64,000 nucleotides of DNA from NCBI RefSeq assembly GCF_900114535.1, contig NZ_FOTK01000010.1:1-64000 (forward strand), read 5' to 3'. Origin of the DNA: Methylobacterium pseudosasicola. Lineage in GTDB: Bacteria; Pseudomonadota; Alphaproteobacteria; Rhizobiales; Beijerinckiaceae. Made by a program: the position numbers and the translations under genes. Numbering within the stretch: position 1 is the first letter of the stretch; each line of letters opens with the position of its first letter. The notes beneath the pieces are model-generated. The model was not told where the DNA came from. It did no database searches and saw only the letters and a list, made by a program, of their open reading frames with translations. This document shows, piece by piece, positions 48,384-57,334 of the stretch.

Positions 48384-48391
48384 GCCCTGCC

Positions 48392-49288
48392 CTACCGCAG
48401 CCAGTACCCGTCCGGCGTCAGCGGAGCCGGCATCGGCTCGCCGAGCGCGTGGTGGACGATGCGGTCGACGGCGCGGACCATCGCGTCGAGCGGCAGGTCG
48501 TTCGGCTCTGTGCCGAACGGCTCCTCCAGCTCGTCGCCCAGGGCATCGAGGCCGAAGAAGGTGTAGCCGACGAGCGCCACCACGACGGGAGTCGCCCAGC
48601 CGAGCGAGCCCGTGAGTCCCACTGGCAGGAGCAGGCAGTAGAGCCAGGCGGTGCGGTAAACGAGCAAGGTGTAGGCGAAGGGCAGTGGCGTGTTGGCGAT
48701 CCGCTCGCAGGCGGTGTGCACGCCCGACAGCGCCTCGATCCGCGCCTCCAAGAGGCCGAACTGGATATCGGTGAGGCGCCCGGCCTGCATCAGCCCGGCG
48801 AGATCGCGGGTCAGGGCGGCCAGGACCGAGTCGGTGGGGTTCGGACCGCAGAGGCTTGCCCCGGGCGCCTTGCCGTCCACCGCCAGGGCCTCGTCGAGGC
48901 CGCGCAGGCGCGCGTGCAGGCCGTGCGCGAAGGCCGAGAGACGGCGCAGCTGCGGCGCCGCCTCGGCGGGCGGCAGCAGGGCCGGCAACAGGCGGGCGAG
49001 GTTGCGCACCTCGCCGATCAGGCTGCCCCAGGCCTTTCGGGCCTCCCACCAGCGCTCGTAGCAGGCGTTATTGCGAAAACTCAGGAAGATCGACAGGGCG
49101 AGGCCGACCAGCGTGAACGGCGCAACCCCGGCGGTCACCGGGAAGAAGGCCGGCCAGCGCGCCTCCGCCCAGACCACCAGGCAGGCGACCGCGACGATCC
49201 CGACAAGTTTTGGGGCCACCCGCGGCAGGATCGAGCCCTGCATCGTGAACAGCAGGGTGAACAGGTTGGGCCGGGTGCGGACGATCAT
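48392..49288 (-). CDS. Bestrophin-like (RFP-TM/YneE family) membrane protein
   Basis: A 298-residue protein starting MIVRTRPNLFTLLFTMQGSI, with two hydrophobic helix pairs (about 27-70 and 205-245) around a cytosolic helical part. LSIFLSFRNNACYERWWEAR with the FRNNxxYxRWWEAR motif and TPVVVALVGYTFFGLDALGD with FGLDALGxELExPFG are diagnostic of bacterial bestrophins. These form pentameric ion channels; bacterial ones conduct cations or anions at the inner membrane. It ends 8 bp from the convergent phosphatase gene. Nothing in the context tells what it does here. Confidence 0.9.
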   Translation of the reverse strand: MIVRTRPNLFTLLFTMQGSILPRVAPKLVGIVAVACLVVWAEARWPAFFPVTAGVAPFTLVGLALSIFLSFRNNACYERWWEARKAWGSLIGEVRNLARLLPALLPPAEAAPQLRRLSAFAHGLHARLRGLDEALAVDGKAPGASLCGPNPTDSVLAALTRDLAGLMQAGRLTDIQFGLLEARIEALSGVHTACERIANTPLPFAYTLLVYRTAWLYCLLLPVGLTGSLGWATPVVVALVGYTFFGLDALGDELEEPFGTEPNDLPLDAMVRAVDRIVHHALGEPMPAPLTPDGYWLR

Positions 49289-49436
49289 CGGAGCTTCGCG
49301 GCGGGGGCGCGGCTCTCCTGCCCTGCCCGTCCGGCCCCGGCAAGGGGCCTGCCGAACCGCCTGCCAGAATCGGTTCCGGACCTTGGCTCAACGTGCTCGC
49401 TGACGCCCAACCGATCGCCGCCTCGGCGGCGCGCGT

Positions 49437-50357
49437 TCAATCCGCGTCCCAGAGCCAGGCCGCGCCGCGCACGCCCGAGGCGTCGCCGTGCAGGCTCGCC
49501 CGCACCGGCGTGTCGAAGGCGTCGGAGAAGACGTGAGGCGCGATCGCGCCCGGCAGGCCGGCGATCAGCTCCGGGATCCGCGACAGGCCGCCGCCGATCA
49601 CGATCACGTCCGGATCGAGCAGGTTGACCACCTGGGCTGCGGCGCGGCCGAGCCGGTCGAGATGGATCGCAAGCGTGTCGCGCGCCTGCGCGTCGCCGTC
49701 GCGCGCCGCCGCGACGATGGCCTCGGCGGTGAAGCTCCCGCCGTGTCGCCGGACGTGGTCGGCGGCCAGACCGGGGCCGGACAGCCAGGTCTCGATGCAG
49801 CCCCGGCGACCGCAATAGCAATCCGGTCCGGGCTGCTCGTCGGCCCGGGGCGCGGCCAGGGGGCCGTGGCCCCATTCGCCGGCGATGCCGTTGCGGCCGG
49901 TGAGCACGCGGCCGTCGATGGCGATGCCGGATCCGACCCCGGTGCCGAGGATCACCGCCCAGACCACCCGGGCGCCGGCACCGGCACCGTCCACCGCCTC
50001 GGAGACCGCCAGGCAATTGGCGTCGTTCTCGATCCGCACCGGCCGGTCAAGGCGCCGCGCCAGGTCGGCCCCGAACGGATGGCCGTTGAGCCAGTATGAG
50101 TTGGCGTTGCGCACGAGGCCGGTCGCCGGCGACAGGCTGCCCGGCATGCCGATACCGACGCTGCACGGTGCGCCGGCCTCCGCCTCCAGCCGGGCCACCA
50201 GCGCGGCCAGGGCCTCGAGCGTGGCACCGTAATCGCCCCGCGGCGCCGGCATCCGGGCCTCGGCCAGGGTCGCGCCGTTCGAGTCGAGCACGATCCCGGC
50301 GATCTTGGTGCCGCCGAGATCGATGCCGAGGCGCGCCCGTGCTGTGGGCGCGGCCAT
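49437..50357 (-). CDS. ROK family sugar kinase (fructokinase/N-acetylglucosamine kinase-like)
   Basis: A 306-residue ATP-dependent sugar kinase. LGIDLGGTKIAGIVLDSNG is the ATP phosphate loop, and RIENDANCLAVSEA holds the catalytic Asp. GTGVGSGIAIDGRVLTGRNG and AGEWGHGPL come next. The zinc site is CYCGRRGCIETW. The sugar-binding GEWGH form is that of the NagK/Mak group. The start at 50357 shares a base with the dctA stop (TGATG), so it is translated with dctA; the open frame upstream is the dctA shadow. A link between C4-acid uptake and a sugar kinase has no clear reason. Confidence 0.87.
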   Translation of the reverse strand: MAAPTARARLGIDLGGTKIAGIVLDSNGATLAEARMPAPRGDYGATLEALAALVARLEAEAGAPCSVGIGMPGSLSPATGLVRNANSYWLNGHPFGADLARRLDRPVRIENDANCLAVSEAVDGAGAGARVVWAVILGTGVGSGIAIDGRVLTGRNGIAGEWGHGPLAAPRADEQPGPDCYCGRRGCIETWLSGPGLAADHVRRHGGSFTAEAIVAAARDGDAQARDTLAIHLDRLGRAAAQVVNLLDPDVIVIGGGLSRIPELIAGLPGAIAPHVFSDAFDTPVRASLHGDASGVRGAAWLWDAD

Positions 50358-51745
50358 CACTCCGCTGCGGCGACCTTGGTGACCTTGCTGTCGGTCCCCA
50401 TCGGCTGCGGCGCGTGGTCGGAGATGTCGGTGCCGATCGCGACCGGATGGGCCATGACCTCGTTGAGCTTGGCCATGTCGAGCTCGCCTTCCCAGCGGCT
50501 GACCACCACGCAGGCGACGCCGTTGCCCACGAGGTTGGTGAGCGCACGGCACTCGGACATGAACTTGTCGATGCCGAGGACCAGGGTCATGGCGGCGACC
50601 GGGACCGGGCTGTTCGGGATCGCCGAGAGCGTGGCCGCCAGGGTGATGAAACCGGCGCCCGTGACGCCCGAGGCGCCCTTCGAAGTCAGCATCGCCACCA
50701 GGATGATCGTCGCGTATTGCGCGAAGGTCAGGTCCGCCCCCACCGCCTGCGCCAGGAACAGCGTGGCCAGCGTCATGTAGATGTTGGTGCCGTCGAGGTT
50801 GAACGAGTAGCCGGTCGGAACCACGAGGCCGACCACCGAATCGGAGGCGCCGAGCCGGCGCATCTTGGTCATCAGCTGCGGCAGCACCGTCTCGGACGAC
50901 GACGTGCCGACCACGATCAGCAGCTCGTCCTTGATGTAGGCGAGGAAGCGCAGGATCGAGAAGCCCGCGACCTTGGCGATGCTGCCCAGGACCACCAGCA
51001 CGAACACGATCGCGGTGACGTAGAAGGTGCCGACCAGCCAGGCGAGGTCATAGACCTTCTGGATGCCGTACTCGCCGATCGTGAACGCCATCGCGCCGAA
51101 GGCGCCGACCGGGGCGAGCTTCACCACGATGCCGATGATCTTGAAGAAGATCTGCCCGGCGGTGTCGATCGCGCTGTTCACCGCGGCGGCGCGCTCGCCG
51201 AGGCTCGTCACCACGACGCCGGTGAGGATCGAGATCAGCAGCACCTGCAGCAGGTCGCCGGTGGCGAAGGGATCGAAGAAGCTCTTCGGGATGATCGCCA
51301 GGATGTGGGCGACGGTGGAATCGGCCGCCGCCTTGTTGGCGTAGGTCGCGACCTTGCTGGCGTCGAGCTTCGACGGGTCGGCGTTGAAGCCGGCGCCGGG
51401 CCGGATCACCTCGCCGACCAGCACGCCGATCAGCAGCGCCAGGGTGGAGACCACCTCGAAATAGACTAGCGCCTTCACGCCGACGCGGCCGACCTTCTTC
51501 AGGTCGCCGACCGAGGCGATGCCGTGCACGATGGTGCAGAAGATGATCGGCGCGATCATCATCTTGATCAGGCCGATGAAGGCGTCGCCGAGCCACTTCA
51601 TCGCCTTGCCGGTGGCCGGGTCGTACCAGCCGAGCAGCACCCCCAAGACGATGGCGATCAGGACCTGGATGTAGAGGACCTTGTACCAGGGCTCACGGGG
51701 AGCGCCGGGCGCAGTCGTCGCGTGGGTTGCGTGTGCCATATCCAT
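50357..51745 (-). CDS. dctA: C4-dicarboxylate:cation symporter DctA
   Basis: A 462-residue symporter of the DAACS family. [20 protein letters not shown] is the first helix. [20 protein letters not shown] is the serine-rich hairpin 1. [20 protein letters not shown] is helix 7 with the NLDGTxxY motif, [19 protein letters not shown] is hairpin 2, and [20 protein letters not shown] is helix 8. It takes up succinate, malate and fumarate. Two ATGs (51745, 51739) are possible starts. The good GGGAGG site lies 22 bases before the first ATG, with a 17-base hairpin between the two. Confidence 0.93.
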   Translation of the reverse strand: MDMAHATHATTAPGAPREPWYKVLYIQVLIAIVLGVLLGWYDPATGKAMKWLGDAFIGLIKMMIAPIIFCTIVHGIASVGDLKKVGRVGVKALVYFEVVSTLALLIGVLVGEVIRPGAGFNADPSKLDASKVATYANKAAADSTVAHILAIIPKSFFDPFATGDLLQVLLISILTGVVVTSLGERAAAVNSAIDTAGQIFFKIIGIVVKLAPVGAFGAMAFTIGEYGIQKVYDLAWLVGTFYVTAIVFVLVVLGSIAKVAGFSILRFLAYIKDELLIVVGTSSSETVLPQLMTKMRRLGASDSVVGLVVPTGYSFNLDGTNIYMTLATLFLAQAVGADLTFAQYATIILVAMLTSKGASGVTGAGFITLAATLSAIPNSPVPVAAMTLVLGIDKFMSECRALTNLVGNGVACVVVSRWEGELDMAKLNEVMAHPVAIGTDISDHAPQPMGTDSKVTKVAAAE

Positions 51746-51749
51746 CCCG

Positions 51750-51766
51750 TGCACGGTTGCCGTGCA
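51750..51766. promoter_or_regulatory. Palindrome between Shine-Dalgarno and start of dctA
   Basis: TGCACGG-TTG-CCGTGCA: a perfect 7-bp inverted repeat with a 3-bp centre. As RNA it would form a hairpin between the GGGAGG site (51768-51773) and the ATG, bringing the two to about normal spacing. As DNA it has TGCAC-N7-GTGCA spacing like NtrC-family binding sites. Both readings are unproven. Confidence 0.4.
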
Positions 51767-52039
51767 TCCTCCCAATCTGCCGGCACGCTAGCGACAATCG
51801 TCCCCCGCCTCAACGCCGGCCCGGTCGTCCTCCGCGAACCAAGTGTGACAAAAACCGGTCGATCCCCGGCCGAAAGACTTTTTGTGCACGATATTCGACC
51901 GGGTCCTGTTCAATGCAGGTCGACTGGATCGAATCAAGATTTTGCGGGCCATCTCTGGATGTGACCCTCGTCTCCACCCGCCGTAAGGCGCGGGGCGGAT
52001 GGCCCAAAAACCAGACGGCGAGGGACACGGGACCCCTCG

Positions 52040-53437
52040 TCACCCCACCCGTTCGAGCCGGCTGGCGAAAAACCCGTCCAGGCCGCCGCGGGCGCCCGGG
52101 ATCTCGGGAAGGTGGCACGGCAGGGTGCGCAGGTCGCCGTTGGCATCGATCATCTCGGCGGCGCCGCCGACCTCCTCGGGCTGGACCGGCACGCGCCGGT
52201 AGCGCGCGTCGCGGGCTAGGAAGGCCGCGATCTGTGCCTCGCCCTCCTCCGGCTCCAGCGAGCAGGTGCAGTAGACCAGCCGGCCGCCGAGGCGGACCAG
52301 CCCGGCCGCGTGGTCGAGGAGCTTTGTCTGGAGCATCGCCAGGCGGGCGATGTCGGCCTCCGACTTGGTCCAGGCCACGTCCGGATGGCGCCGAATCGTG
52401 CCGGTGGCCGAGCAGGGCGCGTCGAGCAGCACCGCGTCGTGATCCTGCGCCTCCAGGGCCAGGGCGTCGGCCACCGCGATGGTGACGTCGAGGCCGAGCC
52501 GGGCGACGTTCTCGCGCAGGCGCTCCAGCCGCGGCGCCGAGCGGTCGACGGCCGTGACATGGGCGCCGGTGGCGGCGAGCTGCATGGTCTTGCCGCCGGG
52601 GGCGGCGCAGAGGTCGAGGACCCGGGCGCCGGCCTGCGGGGCGAGTAGGCGAGCGGGGATCGCCGCGGCGGCATCCTGCACCCACCAGGCGCCCTCCTGG
52701 AAGCCCGGCAGGTCGGGGATCGCCGGGCCGTTCTCCGGCAGCCGCAGGGAGCCGGTCGGCAGTGGCACGGCGCCGAGGGGCTCGACCCAGGCGGCCGCGT
52801 CCCCGCGCGGGGTCAGGTCGATCGCCGCGCCGGCCAGATGCGCCCGGGCGATGGCCGCCGCCCGCTCCGGCCCGTAGGCGGCGACCCAGCGGCGAGCGAG
52901 CCAGTCCGGCGTGTTGACCGTCAGCGCATCGGCGGATTCGGCCAGGATCGCGTCGCGCTCCCGGGCGACCCGGCGCAGCACTGCGTTGACCAGGCCGGCG
53001 AGATGGGTCGTCCGGTTGTCCGCCTTGGCGAGGCGCACCGCGCAATCGACCGCAGCATGGTCCGGGACCGCGAGGTCGAGGATCTGGGCGGTGGCGGTGG
53101 CGAGCAGTGCCGTGAGCCGCGGCTTCTCCACCGGCAGGCCGCGCTCCAGCCGGGTCGCCAGGGCGGCCCGGATCAGGCCGTAGCGGCGGAACGTCGCCAC
53201 CGCGATGGCCCGGGCCAAGGCCGCGTCGCCCGGGCTCAGAGTCTCCGCCCCGAGCGCCGAGGCCAGCGTCTCCTCCAGCGCCGCAGGCCGCGCCTGGCCG
53301 ATAATCTCGGCCACCGCCTGCTGGGCGGCGCGCCGGGCGCCGAGGCCCGCGCTGTCGGGGGCGGTCGCTGCCGTCGATGTCTCGCCCCGCGTGTTGCGGC
53401 CTGTGTCCCGCGATGCCACTTTGACTCCTGAACCCAT
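52040..53437 (-). CDS. rsmB: 16S rRNA (cytosine-5) methyltransferase RsmB/NusB-type
   Basis: A 465-residue protein. An N-terminal NusB-like RNA-binding domain covers about 35-165 (ARRAAQQAVAEIIGQ, CAVRLAKADNRTTHLAGLVN, AVLRRVARE). The C-terminal Rossmann methyltransferase has VLDLCAAPGGKTMQLAATG as SAM motif I, AVLLDAPCSATGTIRRHPD with the release Cys, and GGRLVYCTCSLEPEEGEAQI with the catalytic Cys. It methylates C967 (E. coli numbering) of 16S rRNA. Start: ATG at 53437; a GTG five codons upstream is also possible. It is divergent from the DUF1674 gene with 38 bp between, which is a frequent neighbour in alphaproteobacteria. Confidence 0.92.
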   Translation of the reverse strand: MGSGVKVASRDTGRNTRGETSTAATAPDSAGLGARRAAQQAVAEIIGQARPAALEETLASALGAETLSPGDAALARAIAVATFRRYGLIRAALATRLERGLPVEKPRLTALLATATAQILDLAVPDHAAVDCAVRLAKADNRTTHLAGLVNAVLRRVARERDAILAESADALTVNTPDWLARRWVAAYGPERAAAIARAHLAGAAIDLTPRGDAAAWVEPLGAVPLPTGSLRLPENGPAIPDLPGFQEGAWWVQDAAAAIPARLLAPQAGARVLDLCAAPGGKTMQLAATGAHVTAVDRSAPRLERLRENVARLGLDVTIAVADALALEAQDHDAVLLDAPCSATGTIRRHPDVAWTKSEADIARLAMLQTKLLDHAAGLVRLGGRLVYCTCSLEPEEGEAQIAAFLARDARYRRVPVQPEEVGGAAEMIDANGDLRTLPCHLPEIPGARGGLDGFFASRLERVG

Positions 53438-53475
53438 TGATCTCAGGCCCACGCCCTCACACCCGAGCGACCGCG

Positions 53476-53697
53476 ATGCAAGACCCGAACGGACATGACG
53501 TGACCGAAGACGGGGCCGCCCCGCGCAAGCTCAGCCCCGCGGCGGAGCGCGCGCTCGCCGAGGCAGCCGAGCGTCGCGCCGCCATCGACGCTCGCGCGGC
53601 CGAGATCCGTGCCACCCCGGAGCGCCTGGGGCGCGGCGGCCTCGAGCCCGTGCGCTACGACGATTGGGAAGTGAAGGGGCTCGCGGTCGACTTCTGA
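53476..53697 (+). CDS. DUF1674 protein (SdhAF4-like)
   Basis: A 73-residue protein. The C-terminal signature GGLEPVRYDDWEVKGLAVDF matches the DUF1674/succinate dehydrogenase assembly factor 4 family, whose conserved core is GxEPTRYGDWExKGxxxDF. In eukaryotes this factor helps the flavinylated SdhA subunit join the complex; the same role in bacteria is likely but less studied. The N-terminal 45 residues are Ala/Glu/Arg-rich and probably helical. The start is placed at MQDPNGHD rather than the in-frame ATG 13 codons upstream, which lies at the rsmB start. Confidence 0.85.
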   Translation: MQDPNGHDVTEDGAAPRKLSPAAERALAEAAERRAAIDARAAEIRATPERLGRGGLEPVRYDDWEVKGLAVDF

Positions 53698-53710
53698 GGC
53701 ACGCAGGCCC

Positions 53711-54718
53711 CTATTCGGCGGCGACACCGCCGTAGACCACCGGCTGCTCCGGCCGGGCCTCCGCGGCGCCCGCGCCGAACCGCCGGTACCAGAGCCCCGT
53801 GAGGATCGGCACGAGGATCGAGGTGACGATGATGCAGATCGTCACCAGGACGGTGGCCGTCTGCGCCGCCGGGGCGAAGTGCGGCGCGACGGCCGCGATC
53901 GCCAGTGGGTTGGCGGCGGCTGCGCCGGCGGTGGATGAGGCGGCGAGCCCCGCCGTCCCGGTCCCGCCCCCGATGACCTTGTCGGCCAGGATCAGCGGGA
54001 TGCCCGTGAGCACGATCACCGACAGCGCCAGCACGATCCCGAGCCCCGCCAGCGGCGACAGCAGGTTGTTGAGATCGACCGTATTGCCGAGCGCGAAGGC
54101 GAAGAACGGGATCATCAGCTGGCCGCCCGGCGCGAACAGGGCGCGCAGCTTCGGATCGAGGTTGCCCAGGGCGAAGCCGACGAGAAACGGCAGCACCGCG
54201 CCGAGGAAGACCTGCGGCTCGAAATGCGCTGCCCCGGAGGCGCCGAGGATGATCATGCTCATCAACGGGCCGGATTCGATCGACGTCAGGATGAAGGCGC
54301 CGGCCTCCTCGCGGCTGCCGTAGGTCTGCATCAGCGAGGCGTAGAGGCCGCCATTGGTCATATCCATCGCGCAGACGATCGCGAGGATCGACAGGCCCGC
54401 GAAGAAGCCGGTCTGGATGCCCTCGGGCGGGATGAACAGAGACGCGACCAGCACGATCGCCCAGGCCGATAGCAGCTTGGTCGCCACCAGGGTGCCGGAC
54501 TTGCGCAGGACCGTGCCGGTCGCCTTCAGGCTGACCGACGCACCCATGCAGAAGAACCAGACCGCCAGGATCGGGATCACGCCGGTCATGATGCCCTGCG
54601 TGAAACCCTTGAAGTAGGCCGGCGCCCCGGGCGCGAAGGTCTTGCACAGGGCTCCGAGCAGGAGCGGGACCAGCATCAGGCCGCCGGGAATCCTGTCGAT
54701 CGCCGCCTTGATCTGCAT
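53711..54718 (-). CDS. 2-keto-3-deoxygluconate permease (KdgT family)
   Basis: A 335-residue membrane protein with about ten helices. [20 protein letters not shown] at the start, [20 protein letters not shown] and [20 protein letters not shown] are typical of KdgT proteins, which take up 2-keto-3-deoxygluconate with protons. The start at 54718 follows GAGGAG; the open frame before it is non-coding. It stands alone, convergent with the DUF1674 gene, 14 kb from the sugar-acid locus. Together with the DapA-family gene near 58 kb it could serve keto-deoxy sugar acid use. The exact substrate is inferred from the family only. Confidence 0.88.
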   Translation of the reverse strand: MQIKAAIDRIPGGLMLVPLLLGALCKTFAPGAPAYFKGFTQGIMTGVIPILAVWFFCMGASVSLKATGTVLRKSGTLVATKLLSAWAIVLVASLFIPPEGIQTGFFAGLSILAIVCAMDMTNGGLYASLMQTYGSREEAGAFILTSIESGPLMSMIILGASGAAHFEPQVFLGAVLPFLVGFALGNLDPKLRALFAPGGQLMIPFFAFALGNTVDLNNLLSPLAGLGIVLALSVIVLTGIPLILADKVIGGGTGTAGLAASSTAGAAAANPLAIAAVAPHFAPAAQTATVLVTICIIVTSILVPILTGLWYRRFGAGAAEARPEQPVVYGGVAAE

Positions 54719-54928
54719 GGCGCGCTCCTCCAGTTCGTTCGCCGACGCGCCGGACCTGGACGGATCTGCGGGCGTCGCGCCGACCCACGCCTCTGTCGGG
54801 CGCCTTGCTGGACCGGTGCATGATCCTGTTGCCGCACGGCCGGAGGCGTCAAGACGAGGCCGCGACACCGGGCGCGGAACGTCGCGAGCCGGGCCCCGTT
54901 GGGCTGGTTCACCAACAGGAGGCTTAAG

Positions 54929-55237
54929 ATGGCGACGAAGGTATCGGCCCACGGCGCGGCCGCCGGACCGCACGGCGAGATCGCGCTCGCCCGCGGCGAG
55001 CGGCTCGGGATGCGGATGTGGCGGGCCGAGGAGCCGAACGCCGACAAGCCGATGACGTCCTCGCCCCACGAGACCGTAGGCTACGTGATCAGCGGCCGGG
55101 CCGAGCTGGTGGTCGGCGGCGAGACCGTGGCGCTCGCGGCGGGCGATTCCTACTGCGTGCCGGCCGGCGCGGAGCACACCTACCGGATCCTGGAGACCTT
55201 TACCGCCGTCGAGGCGACCGCGCCGCCGGCCAAGTAG
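54929..55237 (+). CDS. Small cupin-domain protein
   Basis: A 102-residue single-domain cupin. [20 protein letters not shown] is cupin motif 1 (one His and Glu kept), and [20 protein letters not shown] is motif 2 with its His. The fold is a small beta barrel, often with a metal ion. The start at 54929 has a clear AGGAGG site 6 bases before it. Small cupins act as isomerases, dioxygenases or sensors; nothing nearby narrows the choice. It is followed by the nucleotidyltransferase gene after 57 bp in the same direction. Confidence 0.82.
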   Translation: MATKVSAHGAAAGPHGEIALARGERLGMRMWRAEEPNADKPMTSSPHETVGYVISGRAELVVGGETVALAAGDSYCVPAGAEHTYRILETFTAVEATAPPAK

Positions 55238-55294
55238 GGGGCGCTTCGGTCGGGTCTCCGTGCGCGTTGCGGCTCCGTGCTGTATACGCGCATC

Positions 55295-55663
55295 ATGAGC
55301 CATGCGCTTGCCCCGGACAGGCTGTCGCCGCCGCTCGCCGCGGCTGTCGAACGTCTGTGCGCCATCGCGCCTGTCGAGCGGGTGATCCTGTTCGGCAGCC
55401 GCGCCCGGGGTGACCACGACGACGACAGCGACTGGGACCTGTGCGTTCTGCTGGACGACAACATCCCGCCGGGCCGCTACACGCCGGTCTCCCTGTGGCA
55501 GGCCGTGCGCGATCTCGGCGCGACGATCCAAGTGGTCCCGATGCGCAGGAGCGTGTTCGAGACCAGCCGCAACGACATCAATACGCTGGCGCATGACGTC
55601 GCTGCGGATGGGATCGTTCTCTACGACAAGGTGGCGGCGCGTCAGGTTACCCAGGCTTCCTGA
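55295..55663 (+). CDS. Small nucleotidyltransferase-domain protein (MNT type)
   Basis: A 122-residue protein with the minimal nucleotidyltransferase motif [20 protein letters not shown] (GSxxxGD plus DxD), then the third acidic strand in [11 protein letters not shown]. Such proteins often pair with a HEPN toxin gene as MntA antitoxins that AMPylate HEPN, but no HEPN gene is beside it: the cupin precedes and the L,D-transpeptidase is convergent. It is therefore an orphan, or it works on another target. The ATG at 55295 (MSHALAP) is chosen over one six codons upstream. Confidence 0.8.
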   Translation: MSHALAPDRLSPPLAAAVERLCAIAPVERVILFGSRARGDHDDDSDWDLCVLLDDNIPPGRYTPVSLWQAVRDLGATIQVVPMRRSVFETSRNDINTLAHDVAADGIVLYDKVAARQVTQAS

Positions 55664-55682
55664 TCACGCCCCCGCACTATCC

Positions 55683-56192
55683 TCACCGCGTCATGTAGAC
55701 CTGCGCGCCGACATCGACCCGGGCGTAGAGATCGACCACGTCCTGGTTGTACATCCGGATGCAGCCATAGGAGGCGTAGGTGCCGACCGAGTTCGGGCGG
55801 TTGGTGCCGTGGATCGCGTATTCGCCGCCGGCCAGCGTCATGGCGGCGGCGCCCATCGGGTTGCTCGGCGAGCCGCCGGCGATGAGGTTCGGCAGCCGGG
55901 GGTTGTCGCGCTTGACCTCGGCCGGCGGCGACCAGGCCGGGGCGACGTACTTGCCGTCGATGGAGGCTGTGCCGAACCATTGCTTGCCGGGCCGGCCCAC
56001 CGCGACGGGGTAGCGGATGGCCGTGCCGTCGCCGTTCACCAGGTAGAGCTTGCGCTGGGACACGCTGATCACCACCGAGCCCGGCGCGACGCCGTTCTGG
56101 AACGGCACCACCTCCCGCGCCTGGGCTGCCCCCAAGCAACCCGCCAGCATCGCGCCGGCCACCCCGAATAAAGCCGCCACCCGACCCGACAT
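55683..56192 (-). CDS. L,D-transpeptidase (YkuD family), exported
   Basis: A 169-residue protein. The N-terminal signal (VAALFGVAGAMLAGCLGAAQA) has a lipobox-like LAGC, so it could be a lipoprotein or a secreted protein. The YkuD catalytic motif is YAIHGTNRPNSVGTYASYGCIRM with His and Cys in HGTN and SYGCIRM. It forms 3-3 cross-links in peptidoglycan or anchors proteins to it. In Rhizobiales such enzymes are numerous and act in polar growth and outer-membrane attachment. It is convergent with the nucleotidyltransferase gene. Confidence 0.9.
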   Translation of the reverse strand: MSGRVAALFGVAGAMLAGCLGAAQAREVVPFQNGVAPGSVVISVSQRKLYLVNGDGTAIRYPVAVGRPGKQWFGTASIDGKYVAPAWSPPAEVKRDNPRLPNLIAGGSPSNPMGAAAMTLAGGEYAIHGTNRPNSVGTYASYGCIRMYNQDVVDLYARVDVGAQVYMTR

Positions 56193-56342
56193 CTCTATGG
56201 TCCTCGACAAGCGTGAGCGTATGCGGGCCAGTAATCCACGGCCGCGCTTGTCGTTCCAGGAAAAGCTATGGTTGACGGGGCGCTGATCCCGGGAAGTCTT
56301 GGGGAGGGTAAAGGAGTAGCGTAAATCCGGCGCCCCAACCGA

Positions 56343-56996
56343 TCAGCGCTCGTACAACTCGGTCCCACGCGGATCCTCCGCCTGCCAACCGTGGCGCTCC
56401 AGCTCCGGGTCGAGATGCTCCTCCACCGGATGGCCGACGCAGAGATAGGCGACGAGCCGCCAGGTCTCCGGCACGGCCAGGATTCCGGTGACGCGGGCGG
56501 GCTCCAGGATCGAGACCCAGCCGACGCCGAGCCCCCGCGCGCGAGCCGCGAGCCAGAAGCACTGCACCGCCCCGACCACCGAATAGGCCAGGGTCTCCGG
56601 CATGCTGGCCCGGCCGAGGCCGAGGCCGGCTTCGGTGGCATCGTCGCAGAAGACGGCCAGATGCTCCGGCGCCTCGTTCAGCCCGGCGAGCTTGAGCGCC
56701 TGGTAGCGCGCGGCCCGCGCCGCATCGTAGCCCTCCGCGGCGGCCGCGTTGCAGCGGGAGAAGCTGTTCGCGATGGCGGCGCGCCGGGCGGGGTCGGAGA
56801 CCCGGACGAATCGCCAGGGGCGGCTATTGCCCACCGAGGGTGCCCGGTGGGCCGCCGCCAGGCAGGCGCGCAGATGATTCGGATCGACCGCGTCCGGCCG
56901 GAAGCGGCGCACGTCGCGGCGCCACGCGAACAGCGTGTCGAGAGTCTGGATGAAGGCGTCGTCGAAGGCGGGCGGACCCATGATGCGCCTCGCCAT
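56343..56996 (-). CDS. bluB: 5,6-dimethylbenzimidazole synthase BluB
   Basis: A 217-residue flavin-destroying nitroreductase-fold enzyme that turns reduced FMN into dimethylbenzimidazole, the lower ligand of vitamin B12. Typical features: FAWRRDVRRFRPDAVDP, AHRAPSVGNSRPWRFVRV, ARYQALKLAGLNEAPEHLAV and GVGWVSILEPARVTGILAVP. The Asp and Ser needed for catalysis are in the regions kept here. The product is used for cobalamin needed by MetH and, in methylotrophs, by mutases. The start at 56996 lies only 26 bp behind an intrinsic terminator hairpin of the same strand, so its transcription may be controlled by that leader. The B12-box sequence of cobalamin riboswitches was not seen. Confidence 0.92.
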   Translation of the reverse strand: MARRIMGPPAFDDAFIQTLDTLFAWRRDVRRFRPDAVDPNHLRACLAAAHRAPSVGNSRPWRFVRVSDPARRAAIANSFSRCNAAAAEGYDAARAARYQALKLAGLNEAPEHLAVFCDDATEAGLGLGRASMPETLAYSVVGAVQCFWLAARARGLGVGWVSILEPARVTGILAVPETWRLVAYLCVGHPVEEHLDPELERHGWQAEDPRGTELYER

Positions 56997-57021
56997 ACCC
57001 GCATCCCACAGTCAACGGGAG

Positions 57022-57051
57022 ACAAAAAAGGCCGCCCGGAGGGGGCGGCCT
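57022..57051 (-). terminator. Intrinsic terminator upstream of bluB
   Basis: On the minus strand AGGCCGCCC-loop-GGGCGGCCT (arms 57043-57051 and 57029-57037) forms a 9-bp GC-rich stem directly followed by six T (57024-57029). No minus-strand protein gene ends here, so it ends an unannotated RNA or acts as an attenuator for bluB. Confidence 0.8.
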
Positions 57052-57165
57052 GAAGTCCTTGGGTCTCGAAACCTCGGAGTGCCGAATTCTGGGATCCCGA
57101 CCGGTGACCGAAGGCTGGGGAGCTGGGTTACGGTCGCCGGCCGGGCAGGACCCGGCGAGGTTCAG
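57022..57165 (-). ncRNA. Candidate structured ncRNA or leader before bluB
   Basis: A minus-strand promoter is possible with TTGCGA (57192-57197) and TACAAC (57171-57176) at 15-bp spacing, giving a start near 57164. The RNA would begin with AACCUCG, which pairs with CGAGGUU (from 57076-57070) to close the structure. Inside are a hairpin GCCGGG-UCCU-GCCCGGC and a longer stem GGCGACCG/CGGUCACC. It ends with the intrinsic terminator. The shape, a closing helix, an open middle and an end stem, recalls 6S RNA, but no family match is claimed. It may also be a riboswitch-like attenuator for bluB. Confidence 0.42.
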
Positions 57166-57334
57166 TCACTGTTGTACTGCCGCAACGCGGCTCGCAAAAG
57201 GCGCAAATCGGGCGGAACCATGTTTTTTGCCGCTGGTCTGTGTCTCGCGCGACACGGGGTCCGCCACGGCCACCCTTGCGGGGTGCAGCGGCGGGGGCCA
57301 TCATTCGGCAAAGCATGGGCATGACGGAGTGACG

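Noticed and set aside
56997..57330. Cobalamin riboswitch before bluB
   Set aside because: No B12-box-like sequence (GCCACTG and its surroundings) was found in the leader; only a structured RNA of unknown type can be stated. None was found before metH either.
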